NCBI RefSeq assembly: GCF_900128495.1
Contig: NZ_LT635801.1
Coordinates: 1,189,997 to 1,253,996 of the forward strand
DNA: 64,000 nt
Source: Bacteroides ilei
GTDB taxonomy: Bacteria > Bacteroidota > Bacteroidia > Bacteroidales > Bacteroidaceae
Direction of reading: 5' to 3'
In this document: in pieces, positions 19,096 to 27,322 of the stretch
How the letters are laid out: each line of letters opens with the position of its first letter
Position numbering within the stretch: the first letter of the stretch is position 1
Program-made: the position numbers and the translations under genes
The notes under the pieces: model-generated
Databases searched by the model: none
The model's input: only the letters and a program-made list of their open reading frames with translations
Told to the model about the DNA's origin: nothing

Positions 19096-20433
19096 GTGAA
19101 GACATTTAGAATTGGTGGAGTTCATCCAGCAGAAAATAAATTGTCAGCCGGTAAAGCCATAGAGACATTGGCGCTTCCTAAGCAGGCGGTGTTTCCATTG
19201 TCTCAGCATATAGGTGCTCCTGCCACTCCGATTGTGAAGAAAGGTGATGTGGTTAAGGTGGGTACCAAGATTGCTGAAGCTGGAGGTTTTGTATCGGCAG
19301 CTATCTTTTCATCTGTATCAGGTAAGGTGAATAAGATAGATAGCGTTATCGATGCGAGCGGTTATCGTAAGCCCGCAATTTTCATCGATGTGGAAGGTGA
19401 TGAATGGGAAGAGTCAATTGACCGTAGCACTACTCTTGTTAAGGAATGTCTCCTCTCTCCGGAAGAAATTGTTGCCAAAATCAAGAATGCCGGTGTCGTA
19501 GGTATGGGTGGAGCTTGTTTCCCTACTCACGTAAAGTTGACCCCTCCTCCAGGATGTAAGGCTGAATGTGTCATTATCAATGCCGTTGAATGTGAGCCGT
19601 ATCTGACGGCCGATCATCGTCTGATGCTTGAAAAGTCTGATGAAATCATGGTAGGTGTATCTCTTCTGATGAAAGCTGTCAAGGTGAACAAGGCTTACAT
19701 AGGCATTGAAAACAATAAGCCTGATGCAATCAAACTGATGACTGAAAAGGCTGCCAATTATGCAGGAATTGAAGTAGTTCCTTTGAAAGTGAAATATCCG
19801 CAGGGTGGTGAGAAACAGTTGATTGATGCTGTCATTGGCCGTCAGGTCCCTGCTCCTCCTGCCATCCCGATCAACGTAGGTGCCGTGGTTCAGAATGTAG
19901 GTACTGCTTATGCCGTTTATGAAGCTGTACAGAAGAACAAACCATTGTTTGAGCGTGTGGTTACGGTAACGGGTAAGTCTTTAAAGAACCCTTCAAACTT
20001 TTTGACCCGTATGGGTACTCCGATGAGCCAGCTAATAGAAGCTGCCGGTGGCTTGCCTGAAGATACAGGAAAAGTAATCGGTGGTGGTCCGATGATGGGT
20101 AAGGCATTAGCCAATACGGAAGTTCCGATCTGTAAAGGAAGTTCGGGCGTATTGATTATGAATGACAAGGAGGCACGTCGTGCTGAACCTCAACCGTGTA
20201 TTCGTTGTGCCAAGTGTGTAAGCGCTTGTCCTATGGGGCTGGAACCGTTCCTGTTGGCTACATGTTCTGCTCACGGAGATTGGGAACGGGTTGAACACGA
20301 GATGATCATGTCTTGCATCGAATGTGGTTCTTGTCAGTTCACTTGTCCGTCACATCGTCCGATGTTGGATTATATCCGTTTAGGTAAAGGTAAGGTGGGC
20401 GGTATCATCCGTGCACGTAACGCTAAAAAATAA
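19096..20433 (+). CDS. rnfC: Rnf electron transport complex subunit C
   Basis: RnfC is the peripheral NADH/FMN-binding subunit. It starts with GTG at 19096 (MKTFRIGGVHPAENK). The NADH/FMN-binding region includes VVGMGGACFPTHVKL near residue 135, INAVECEPYLTADHRLM near 160 and GGGPMMGKAL near 330. Two 4Fe-4S motifs, CIRCAKCVSACPMGL and CIECGSCQFTCPSHRP, lie near residues 370-420. The length of 445 residues is that of the short form without the Lys/Ala-rich C-terminal extension of Escherichia RsxC. Confidence 0.95.
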   Translation: MKTFRIGGVHPAENKLSAGKAIETLALPKQAVFPLSQHIGAPATPIVKKGDVVKVGTKIAEAGGFVSAAIFSSVSGKVNKIDSVIDASGYRKPAIFIDVEGDEWEESIDRSTTLVKECLLSPEEIVAKIKNAGVVGMGGACFPTHVKLTPPPGCKAECVIINAVECEPYLTADHRLMLEKSDEIMVGVSLLMKAVKVNKAYIGIENNKPDAIKLMTEKAANYAGIEVVPLKVKYPQGGEKQLIDAVIGRQVPAPPAIPINVGAVVQNVGTAYAVYEAVQKNKPLFERVVTVTGKSLKNPSNFLTRMGTPMSQLIEAAGGLPEDTGKVIGGGPMMGKALANTEVPICKGSSGVLIMNDKEARRAEPQPCIRCAKCVSACPMGLEPFLLATCSAHGDWERVEHEMIMSCIECGSCQFTCPSHRPMLDYIRLGKGKVGGIIRARNAKK

Positions 20434-20445
20434 GTTTGTAAAATT

Positions 20446-21435
20446 ATGGCAAATAAATTAATAGTATCATTATCGCCCCACGTGCATAGCGGTGACAGCG
20501 TACAGAAAAATATGTACGGTGTGCTGATTGCGTTGATACCTGCCTTGCTTGTATCATTCTATATGTTCGGTTTGGGGGCAGTTATTGTCACGCTGACTTC
20601 GGTCATTGCGTGTGTCTTTTTCGAATGGGCCATTACAAAGTTCATCCTGAAACGTGAACGTACTACTATCATGGATGGTTCGGCTATATTGACCGGTGTA
20701 TTGTTGGCTTTCAATCTTCCTTCTAATCTTCCATTGTGGATTATTATTATCGGTGCCTTGGTTGCTATCGGTATAGGTAAGATGACTTTTGGTGGCTTGG
20801 GATGTAATCCGTTTAATCCGGCATTGGTCGGACGTATTTTCCTGTTGATCTCTTTCCCTGTACAGATGACTTCATGGCCGGTGGTTGGCCAACTGACAAG
20901 TTATACCGATGCAGAAACGGCTGCGACTCCATTGGCTTTGATGAAGATGGCTGTACATGGAGATACAAATGCTTTGAGTCAGCTCCCTGATACGATGAGC
21001 CTGTTCCTTGGAAATAATCCAGGGTGTATCGGTGAGGTCAGTGCTTTGGCTTTGTTGTTGGGACTGGTATATATGTTATGGAAGAAGATCATTTCATGGC
21101 ATATTCCGATATCGATTCTGGTTACAGTATTTGTTTTTTCCGGTTTGATGCATCTGGCCAATCCTGAAGTTTATGCTTCACCGTTCGCACATTTGTTTAC
21201 CGGTGGATTAATGTTGGGAGCTATTTTTATGGCAACCGATTATGTAACATCTCCTATGACTCATAAGGGTATGGTTATCTATGGTGTTGCAATCGGATTC
21301 CTGACAGTCGTTATTCGTCTGTTCGGTGCTTATCCGGAAGGTATGTCATTTGCAATCTTCATAATGAATGCATTTACTCCGTTGATTAACACTTATTGCA
21401 AACCTAAACGTTACGGGGAGGTAGTAAAGAAATGA
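20446..21435 (+). CDS. rnfD: Rnf electron transport complex subunit D
   Basis: RnfD is an integral membrane subunit with covalently bound FMN. The N terminus LIVSLSPHVHSGDSVQKNMYGVLIALIPAL is typical. About nine hydrophobic helices are visible. The stretch DGSAILTGVLLAFNLPSNLPLW and the GGLGCNPFNPALVGRIFLLISFP motif match the NqrB/RnfD family. The flavin-linked Thr usually sits in a motif like the TDYVTSPMTHKG seen near residue 265. The gene overlaps rnfG by four bases (ATGA). Confidence 0.95.
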   Translation: MANKLIVSLSPHVHSGDSVQKNMYGVLIALIPALLVSFYMFGLGAVIVTLTSVIACVFFEWAITKFILKRERTTIMDGSAILTGVLLAFNLPSNLPLWIIIIGALVAIGIGKMTFGGLGCNPFNPALVGRIFLLISFPVQMTSWPVVGQLTSYTDAETAATPLALMKMAVHGDTNALSQLPDTMSLFLGNNPGCIGEVSALALLLGLVYMLWKKIISWHIPISILVTVFVFSGLMHLANPEVYASPFAHLFTGGLMLGAIFMATDYVTSPMTHKGMVIYGVAIGFLTVVIRLFGAYPEGMSFAIFIMNAFTPLINTYCKPKRYGEVVKK

Positions 21436-22088
21436 AAAAGCTTGAATCATCATTAAAGAATATGGCGTTGGCATTGACCGGGTTTTCAGTTGTTGCCGGT
21501 GGTTTGCTGGGATGGGTTAACGATGTTACAGCCGGACCTATTGCAGAAGCTAATGCAAAGACATTGAGTGACGCCATTGCAGTGGTTGTGCCAGGGTTTG
21601 ACAACAATCCTGCCGAAGCACCGGAAACTGTTGATGTGAACGGTGTGTCTTATACCGTATATAAAGCAACAAAGGGCGGTGAATTTATCGGTGCCGCAGT
21701 CCAATCTACTTCGAACGGTTTCGGTGGCCCATTGACTGTTTTGGTCGGTTTTGATGCAGACGGCAATATCATAGACTATTCTCTGTTGAGTCATGCTGAG
21801 ACACCCGGATTAGGCTCGAAGGCTGCCGATTGGTTCAAGAAAGGAGCCAAAGGTGACATTACAGGTAAGAATCCAGGTGAAACTCCTTTGACTGTAAGTA
21901 AAGACGGTGGTCAGATTGATGCCATAACAGCCTCTACCATTACATCGCGAGCTTTCTTATTGGCAGTGAACAATGCTTATGCAGCCTATAAGAACCAGCA
22001 TGTCGACGGTGCGAGCGGCGCTACACAGCAAGCTACTCCGAAAGTTGAAGTACCGTCCGATTCTATAAATGTTGAAACTAATAATTAA
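21432..22088 (+). CDS. rnfG: Rnf electron transport complex subunit G
   Basis: RnfG is the membrane-anchored, periplasm-facing flavoprotein subunit with covalent FMN. One N-terminal transmembrane helix (about residues 10-35) precedes an FMN-binding domain. The probable flavin site is DAITASTITSRA near residue 157, where the expected S-G-A-T is T-A-S-T; the linking Thr is kept. PGLGSKA near 127 is also conserved. A Gln/Thr/Pro-rich tail ends the protein. The start overlaps the rnfD stop. Confidence 0.93.
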   Translation: MKKLESSLKNMALALTGFSVVAGGLLGWVNDVTAGPIAEANAKTLSDAIAVVVPGFDNNPAEAPETVDVNGVSYTVYKATKGGEFIGAAVQSTSNGFGGPLTVLVGFDADGNIIDYSLLSHAETPGLGSKAADWFKKGAKGDITGKNPGETPLTVSKDGGQIDAITASTITSRAFLLAVNNAYAAYKNQHVDGASGATQQATPKVEVPSDSINVETNN

Positions 22089-22102
22089 GAAAGGAGCAGG
22101 CT

Positions 22103-22687
22103 ATGAATAATTTTAAAGTATTGATGAACGGGGTTGTAAAGGAAAACCCGACGTTTGTACTCCTTTTGGGTATGTGTCCTACTTTGGGTACTACATCTTC
22201 AGCCATAAACGGTATGGGTATGGGACTTGCTACCATGTTTGTACTGATCTGTTCAAATGTGGTTATTTCCCTTATCAAGAACTTGGTTCCTGATATGGTG
22301 CGCATTCCTATTTTCGTTGTAGTTATCGCATCTTTTGTGACGTTGCTGCAGATGGTTATGCAGGCTTATGTTCCTGCCTTGTATGCAACATTGGGTCTGT
22401 TCATTCCGTTGATTGTAGTGAACTGTATTTTGTTGGGACGTGCTGAAGCTTTTGCTGCCAAGAACGGTCCTCTGCCTTCATTCTTCGACGGTTTGGGAAT
22501 GGGACTAGGTTTTACCATTGCGCTGACATTGCTGGGAGCTGTCCGTGAATTCTTGGGTACAGGTAAGATATTCAGCATTACGATTATGCCTGAACAGTAT
22601 GGTATGTTGATATTTGTCTTGGCTCCGGGTGCGTTTATCGTATTGGGTTACCTGATTGCCATAGTAAACCGTTTGAAAAAAGCATAA
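22103..22687 (+). CDS. rnfE: Rnf electron transport complex subunit E
   Basis: RnfE is one of the two homologous six-helix membrane subunits. The start NNFKVLMNGVVKENPTFVLLLGMCPTLGTTSSAINGMGMG is diagnostic, including the conserved Cys of GMCPTLG, which is thought to take part in a membrane Fe-S site shared with RnfA. The length of 194 residues is normal. A Shine-Dalgarno-like AAGGAG (22091-22096) precedes the ATG, unusual for this genome. Confidence 0.95.
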   Translation: MNNFKVLMNGVVKENPTFVLLLGMCPTLGTTSSAINGMGMGLATMFVLICSNVVISLIKNLVPDMVRIPIFVVVIASFVTLLQMVMQAYVPALYATLGLFIPLIVVNCILLGRAEAFAAKNGPLPSFFDGLGMGLGFTIALTLLGAVREFLGTGKIFSITIMPEQYGMLIFVLAPGAFIVLGYLIAIVNRLKKA

Positions 22688-22708
22688 TCCCTAAAAGACA
22701 AAACAGAT

Positions 22709-23311
22709 ATGGAATATATATTAATATTTATCACTGCTATTTTTGTGAACAACATTGTGTTGTCACAATTCCTCGGAATCTGTCCGTTCTTGGGCGTGTC
22801 CAAGAAGGTGGAAACCGCAATGGGTATGGGAGCTGCTGTTGCATTCGTATTGACATTGGCTACCATTGTAACTTATGTAATTCAGAAATTTGTACTTGAT
22901 GCGTTCGGACTGAGCTATTTACAGACAATTGCATTTATTCTTGTCATTGCGGCATTGGTACAGATGGTGGAAATTATCTTGAAAAAGGTATCTCCGGCCT
23001 TGTATCAGGCATTAGGAGTGTTTTTGCCTTTGATTACGACAAATTGCTGTATTCTAGGTGTGACCATATTGGTTATCCAAAAGGATTATGACCTGCTTAC
23101 AGGAGTTATCTATGCGTTTTCTACAGCTTTGGGATTTGCTCTGGCTTTGATTGTATTTGCAGGAATCCGTGAACAGTTGAGTCTGGTGAACATTCCGAAG
23201 GGAATGCGTGGCATGTCAATCGCATTGGTTACAGCCGGATTGCTGGCTATGGCATTTATGGGATTCTCTGGCGTAGATAAAGGCTTGTCTGTATTGTTCG
23301 GTTTAGGATAA
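22709..23311 (+). CDS. rnfA: Rnf electron transport complex subunit A
   Basis: RnfA is the second six-helix subunit, inserted in opposite topology to RnfE. It has the matching motif FLGICPFLGVSKKVETAMGMG near residue 24 and PLITTNCCILGVTILV near 108, each with the conserved Cys. The length is 200 residues. It is the last gene of rseC-rnfBCDGEA; a hairpin terminator follows at 23346-23393. Confidence 0.95.
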   Translation: MEYILIFITAIFVNNIVLSQFLGICPFLGVSKKVETAMGMGAAVAFVLTLATIVTYVIQKFVLDAFGLSYLQTIAFILVIAALVQMVEIILKKVSPALYQALGVFLPLITTNCCILGVTILVIQKDYDLLTGVIYAFSTALGFALALIVFAGIREQLSLVNIPKGMRGMSIALVTAGLLAMAFMGFSGVDKGLSVLFGLG

Positions 23312-23345
23312 TTACTGAACCTGATTATTGTTTTTTATATAACCT

Positions 23346-23400
23346 GAAGGGAGAAGGAACCGGTTGAAATGCAATCGGAATCTTTCTCCCTTCGGATTTT
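23346..23400 (+). terminator. Intrinsic terminator of the rnf operon
   Basis: GAAGGGAGAA (23346-23355) pairs with TTCTCCCTTC (23384-23393); the stem can extend by a G-U and two more pairs. A GGATTTTA tail follows. It is 35 bases after the rnfA stop. Confidence 0.75.
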
Positions 23401-23461
23401 ATAAACTGATCATTTTTATTGTTTTTTCTCGTAATAGAATCGCTAATTCAATAATTATTCT

Positions 23462-23469
23462 TATTTTTG
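23462..23469 (+). promoter_or_regulatory. -7 box for galE
   Basis: TATTTTTG fits TAnnTTTG and lies 41 bases before the galE ATG. No clear upstream box is seen. A small CTTAAG ... CTTAAG inverted pair lies between it and the start. Confidence 0.45.
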
Positions 23470-23510
23470 TTGAAGTTAAAGATACTTAAGTATAATACCT
23501 TAAGAGAATT

Positions 23511-24545
23511 ATGAAAGAAAGGATTTTAGTGACCGGTGGAACCGGGTATATCGGTTCACACACTGTTGTGGAATTGCAGAACAGTGGGTATGATGTCGTT
23601 ATTGTAGATAACCTGTCAAACTCCCGTGCGGAGGTAGTAGATAACATTGAAAAGATTACCGGGATACGTCCGGCGTTCGAAAAGGTTGATTGCTTGGATT
23701 ATCCGGCATTAGAAGGTGTATTTCAAAAATATCCGGGTATTAAAGGCATTATTCATTTTGCTGCAAGTAAGGCTGTCGGTGAATCGGTCCAAAAGCCTTT
23801 GCTTTATTACCGTAACAATCTTGTGTCATTGATCAATATTTTGGAGCTTATGCCTAAATATGGTGTATCGGGAATCATATTCTCTTCTTCATGTACAGTA
23901 TATGGCCAGCCTGACAAGTTGCCGGTAACGGAACAAGCTCCGATCAAGAAAGCTGAATCTCCTTATGGTAATACCAAGCAAATTAATGAAGAGATTATTC
24001 GTGATACCATTGCATCAGGATCTCCAATTCATGCGATTTTATTACGCTATTTCAATCCGATAGGTGCGCATCCTACAGCTTTAATCGGTGAACTGCCTAA
24101 TGGCGTTCCGCAGAATCTGATTCCTTATCTGACTCAGACAGCTATCGGTATCCGCGAAAAATTGAGTGTGTTTGGTGATGATTACAATACTCCGGACGGA
24201 TCATGTATCCGTGATTATATTTATGTTGTGGATTTGGCCAAGGCTCATGTAATAGCTATGGATCGTATTTTGAAAGGCAAACAGAAGGATACGGTAGAAG
24301 TTTTCAATATTGGTACAGGACGAGGAGTTTCTGTCTTGGAATTGATTCATGAATTTGAAGCTTCTACGGGTGTGAAACTGAATTATCAGATTACTGGTCG
24401 CCGTGCTGGAGATATAGAACAGGTTTGGGCCGATCCGACATATGCTAATGAAGAACTTGGATGGAGGGCTGAAACATCTCTTGCCGACACTTTACGTTCT
24501 GCATGGAATTGGCAGTTGAAGTTGCGTCAAGATGGTATTCAGTAA
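23511..24545 (+). CDS. galE: UDP-glucose 4-epimerase
   Basis: GalE interconverts UDP-glucose and UDP-galactose using bound NAD. The Rossmann motif GGTGYIGSH is at residues 8-16, the catalytic Ser region is FSSSCTVYG near 124-132, and the YxxxK pair is in SPYGNTKQINE near 150. NFxGAHP-type RYFNPIGAHPTALIGE also fits. The length of 344 residues is normal. It stands as a single gene, without a galactose operon around it; a surface-sugar supply role is likely. Confidence 0.95.
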   Translation: MKERILVTGGTGYIGSHTVVELQNSGYDVVIVDNLSNSRAEVVDNIEKITGIRPAFEKVDCLDYPALEGVFQKYPGIKGIIHFAASKAVGESVQKPLLYYRNNLVSLINILELMPKYGVSGIIFSSSCTVYGQPDKLPVTEQAPIKKAESPYGNTKQINEEIIRDTIASGSPIHAILLRYFNPIGAHPTALIGELPNGVPQNLIPYLTQTAIGIREKLSVFGDDYNTPDGSCIRDYIYVVDLAKAHVIAMDRILKGKQKDTVEVFNIGTGRGVSVLELIHEFEASTGVKLNYQITGRRAGDIEQVWADPTYANEELGWRAETSLADTLRSAWNWQLKLRQDGIQ

Positions 24546-24736
24546 TATCTTGGGCATTGATAAATTTTGAAAAACGTAAATCAATATAAACGTACCGTTG
24601 TACGTTTCATGCCGGCATTTTCAAGTCCATTGGTATATGTGAATATGCGGAGGGATGTCTATCTCTTTTTCGGAAGGTAGAGAAATGCCGATTGCATAGT
24701 AGTTTTGTCGTGTTTTATTTTGTGTTTGTGTTGTAG

Positions 24737-24769
24737 CTGTTCCTCGACGTGAGTCGGGGAACAGTTTTT
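24737..24769 (+). terminator. Strong intrinsic terminator 190 bases after galE
   Basis: A 12-bp stem with one G-U pair, a GTGA tetraloop and a run of five T. Either galE has a long 3' untranslated region or a short transcript ends here. Confidence 0.8.
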
Positions 24770-25167
24770 ATATAAATTATGTATTATAGAATAATTATTG
24801 TCAATCAGAGGTGGTGTTTGGCTATGGTTTTTGCTGATATTTTAAAATGTGTTTAAATGCATATTCCGGGTATGGCCATAGACAGGTAGATGTTAAGAGC
24901 TTTTTATCCGTGAATTTAAGATGGGAGTTATTTAAGATGGGGTTACAGGTTAATAGATTGAATCATAACATTTCAAATCCAGAGTCAGAGTTGATTTCCA
25001 ACTGTTGATTCATATAATTATAGAGAAGGATTTCTGGTTTTACTTCAATTTAAATTATGGCAATGGAAAAAGCCGATTGGAGCTGAAAATTTTGATTTAG
25101 CTTAAGAATTTATTCGGAATTAAGATAGATTTCACTTCTTTGCTGTTCTCTTTTCATCAGTTTGCAG

Positions 25168-25175
25168 TAATTTTG
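25168..25175 (+). promoter_or_regulatory. -7 box for the MATE transporter gene
   Basis: TAATTTTG, 23 bases before the ATG; the nearest TTTG is 25 bases upstream, farther than usual. Confidence 0.5.
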
Positions 25176-25198
25176 CATGCGATTAGTTCGAAACAGGT

Positions 25199-26557
25199 AT
25201 GGCACAGATGAAAGAAATGACGGCAGGTCCATCATTGCCGTTGATTTTTAATTTTACATTACCCTTGCTGTTGGGTAATGCACTGCAGCAGACATATTCA
25301 TTGGTAGATGCTGCAATTGTTGGGAAGTTTTTAGGAATAAATGCCTTGGCCTCTGTAGGAGCAAGTACATCCGTAGTCTTTTTGATTTTGGGTTTCTGCA
25401 ATGGATGTTGCGGTGGGTTTGCCATTCCTGTAGCTCAGAAGTTTGGGGCAAGGGATTATCTTTCCATGCGGCGTTTTGTCTCGGTCAGCCTGAAACTGGC
25501 AGCGGTAATGTCTGTAGCAGTGGCTGTCATTACTAGCCTGCTTTGTGCTTTTATATTGCGTAGTATGCAGACTCCTGATAATATTTTTGAGGGTGCTTAT
25601 TATTATCTGTTGATTACGTTTATAGGGGTTCCTTGTACATTCTTTTATAATTTGTTGTCGAGTATTATCCGTGCTTTAGGTGACAGTAAGACTCCGTTCT
25701 GGTTTCTATTGTTTGCTACGGTTTTGAATATTATCCTGGATCTGTTCTGTATATTGGTTTTAGGATGGGGAGTAGCCGGTGCGGCTATTGCTACGGTAGT
25801 TTCACAAGGCTTGTCTGCTTTGTTGTGCTATCGGTATATGTATCGGAAATTTGATATTTTAAGGACAACTCCATCCGACCGTAAATTCCGTACGGATCTG
25901 GCAAAGCAATTGTTGTCTATCGGAATGCCCATGGGGCTTCAGTTCTCTATTACGGCTATCGGTAGTATCATGTTACAGAGTGCGAACAATGCGTTGGGTA
26001 CGGCATGTGTGGCTGCTTTTACTGCTGCCATGCGTATCAAAATGTTCTTTATGTGTGCGTTGGATAGTTTAGGAATGGCAATGGCTACCTATAGTGGTCA
26101 GAATTACGGAGCTGGTAAGCCTGATCGTATCTGGCAAGGAATCAAATCGGCAGTATTGATGATGATAATCTATATTGCTGTTGTTGATGTTATCATCTGG
26201 CTGTGGGTGGAGGATTTTGCTACCTTATTCATTGATTCTAGTGAAACAGAAGTGCTCACTTATACTGCTCGCTTTTTACATATTAACGTATGTTTCTTCC
26301 CATTGTTGGGCTTGTTAAGTGTGTTGCGTTACTCTATACAGGGAGCCGGATATACCAAATTGGCCATGTTTTCCGGTGTATCTGAAATGGTTGCCCGTAT
26401 TTTGGTGAGTGTCATAGCGGTTCCATTATGGGGATTCTGGGGAGTGTGCTTCGGTGATCCTACGGCTTGGTTGTTTGCAAATCTGTTCTTGGTTCCAGCA
26501 TTCATTTATGTTTACCGTCAGTTGCATGTAATTGTGGCCAGACAGCAGGTGGTGTAA
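25199..26557 (+). CDS. MATE-family multidrug/Na+ efflux transporter
   Basis: A polytopic inner membrane exporter of the NorM/DinF type, driven by Na+ or H+. The N-terminal motif LPLIFNFTLPLLLGNALQQTYSLVDAAIVGKFLG and the repeated GxxNIxLDLxxILxLGWGVAGAAIAT signature near residue 180 are characteristic. About 12 hydrophobic segments in two halves are visible, and 452 residues is normal. The substrate is not readable from sequence. It converges with the SDR gene, with an 11-base gap. Confidence 0.92.
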   Translation: MAQMKEMTAGPSLPLIFNFTLPLLLGNALQQTYSLVDAAIVGKFLGINALASVGASTSVVFLILGFCNGCCGGFAIPVAQKFGARDYLSMRRFVSVSLKLAAVMSVAVAVITSLLCAFILRSMQTPDNIFEGAYYYLLITFIGVPCTFFYNLLSSIIRALGDSKTPFWFLLFATVLNIILDLFCILVLGWGVAGAAIATVVSQGLSALLCYRYMYRKFDILRTTPSDRKFRTDLAKQLLSIGMPMGLQFSITAIGSIMLQSANNALGTACVAAFTAAMRIKMFFMCALDSLGMAMATYSGQNYGAGKPDRIWQGIKSAVLMMIIYIAVVDVIIWLWVEDFATLFIDSSETEVLTYTARFLHINVCFFPLLGLLSVLRYSIQGAGYTKLAMFSGVSEMVARILVSVIAVPLWGFWGVCFGDPTAWLFANLFLVPAFIYVYRQLHVIVARQQVV

Positions 26558-26568
26558 TATGGAAAATG

Positions 26569-27309
26569 TCAGTTTCTTATAGGAAGACGTTTCCAGATGT
26601 AGGAAGGTATCAGTTTCCAGAAAAATACGAGAATACAGAATTTCCAATCTATTACCAGTATTCGTTTGCGACGGTATAGGCCCTCGACAATTGAATTGGC
26701 TACCTTTTCCGGCTGCATCAGTAAGGGATAGTGTTTATGGTCGTTGAGGATGGCTGTGGCTACAAATCCAGGTCGTATATCGGTGAAGGTTATGTCCATT
26801 TTCTGCATGTGGGCCAGTTGCTCCAAAGCATCAATGTATGTGTTTTGAAAACGTTTGGTGGCTGAGTAGGAAGGTGCGACTCCCAGACCCTTAGTACCGG
26901 CAATGGAACTGATAACCGCTATATGTCCTTTACCTTGTTTACGAAAATAATGAAAAGCTGTTGTAACCATACGGGTAAATCCGGTCCCGTTAGTTTCCAA
27001 TGTATCCAATTCTATTTTTAGGTCCAGGTTTGTATTTTGATGTCCTATTCCTGAGCTGTGAAGATAAAGGTCCATTCCTCCTGTTTCTTCAATCAAGTGT
27101 AGCAGTTCCTGTCCGGCATTTTCTTTCCGGATATCAATGACGCAGATACTGATACGGTCGGGATCCTTGTCCCGGATATTTTCCAACTTGTCTTTCCGGC
27201 GTCCGGCTATTCCCAAACGCCATCCTTTTTTCAGAAGTAACATTGCTACTTCATAGCCTATTCCGGATGTGGCTCCTACGATGATTGCTTTCTTTTCTTT
27301 TGAATCCAT
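26569..27309 (-). CDS. Short-chain dehydrogenase/reductase (SDR)
   Basis: A classical SDR: the cofactor motif GATSGIG is at residues 12-18, GRRKDKL near 33 suggests NADP preference, and the catalytic set is in VISSIAG near 130 and SYSATK near 145 (YxxxK). The start at 27309 gives the usual SDR beginning (MDSKEKKAIIVGATSGIG) and lies 13 bases after the helicase stop; longer starts at 27345 or 27423 would overlap it. The C-terminal 30 residues are hydrophobic and aromatic (CILVFFWKLIPSYIW), suggesting membrane attachment. Substrate unknown. It is probably co-transcribed with the upstream nuclease-helicase; no functional link is evident. Confidence 0.88.
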   Translation of the reverse strand: MDSKEKKAIIVGATSGIGYEVAMLLLKKGWRLGIAGRRKDKLENIRDKDPDRISICVIDIRKENAGQELLHLIEETGGMDLYLHSSGIGHQNTNLDLKIELDTLETNGTGFTRMVTTAFHYFRKQGKGHIAVISSIAGTKGLGVAPSYSATKRFQNTYIDALEQLAHMQKMDITFTDIRPGFVATAILNDHKHYPLLMQPEKVANSIVEGLYRRKRILVIDWKFCILVFFWKLIPSYIWKRLPIRN

Positions 27310-27322
27310 AAGATTTTTGCGG

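Larger units (their letters stand above)
24546..25198. other. Gene-poor stretch of about 650 bases with two hairpins
   Basis: No open frame here looks coding. Two hairpins are clear. AAACGTAC-CGTT-GTACGTTT (24588-24607) lies 43 bases after galE with only a short T-run. CTGTTCCTCGAC (24737-24748) pairs with GTCGGGGAACAG (24753-24764) around GTGA, followed by five T. The rest, 24770-25160, is AT-rich; I see nothing further in it except the -7 box of the next gene. Confidence 0.6.
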
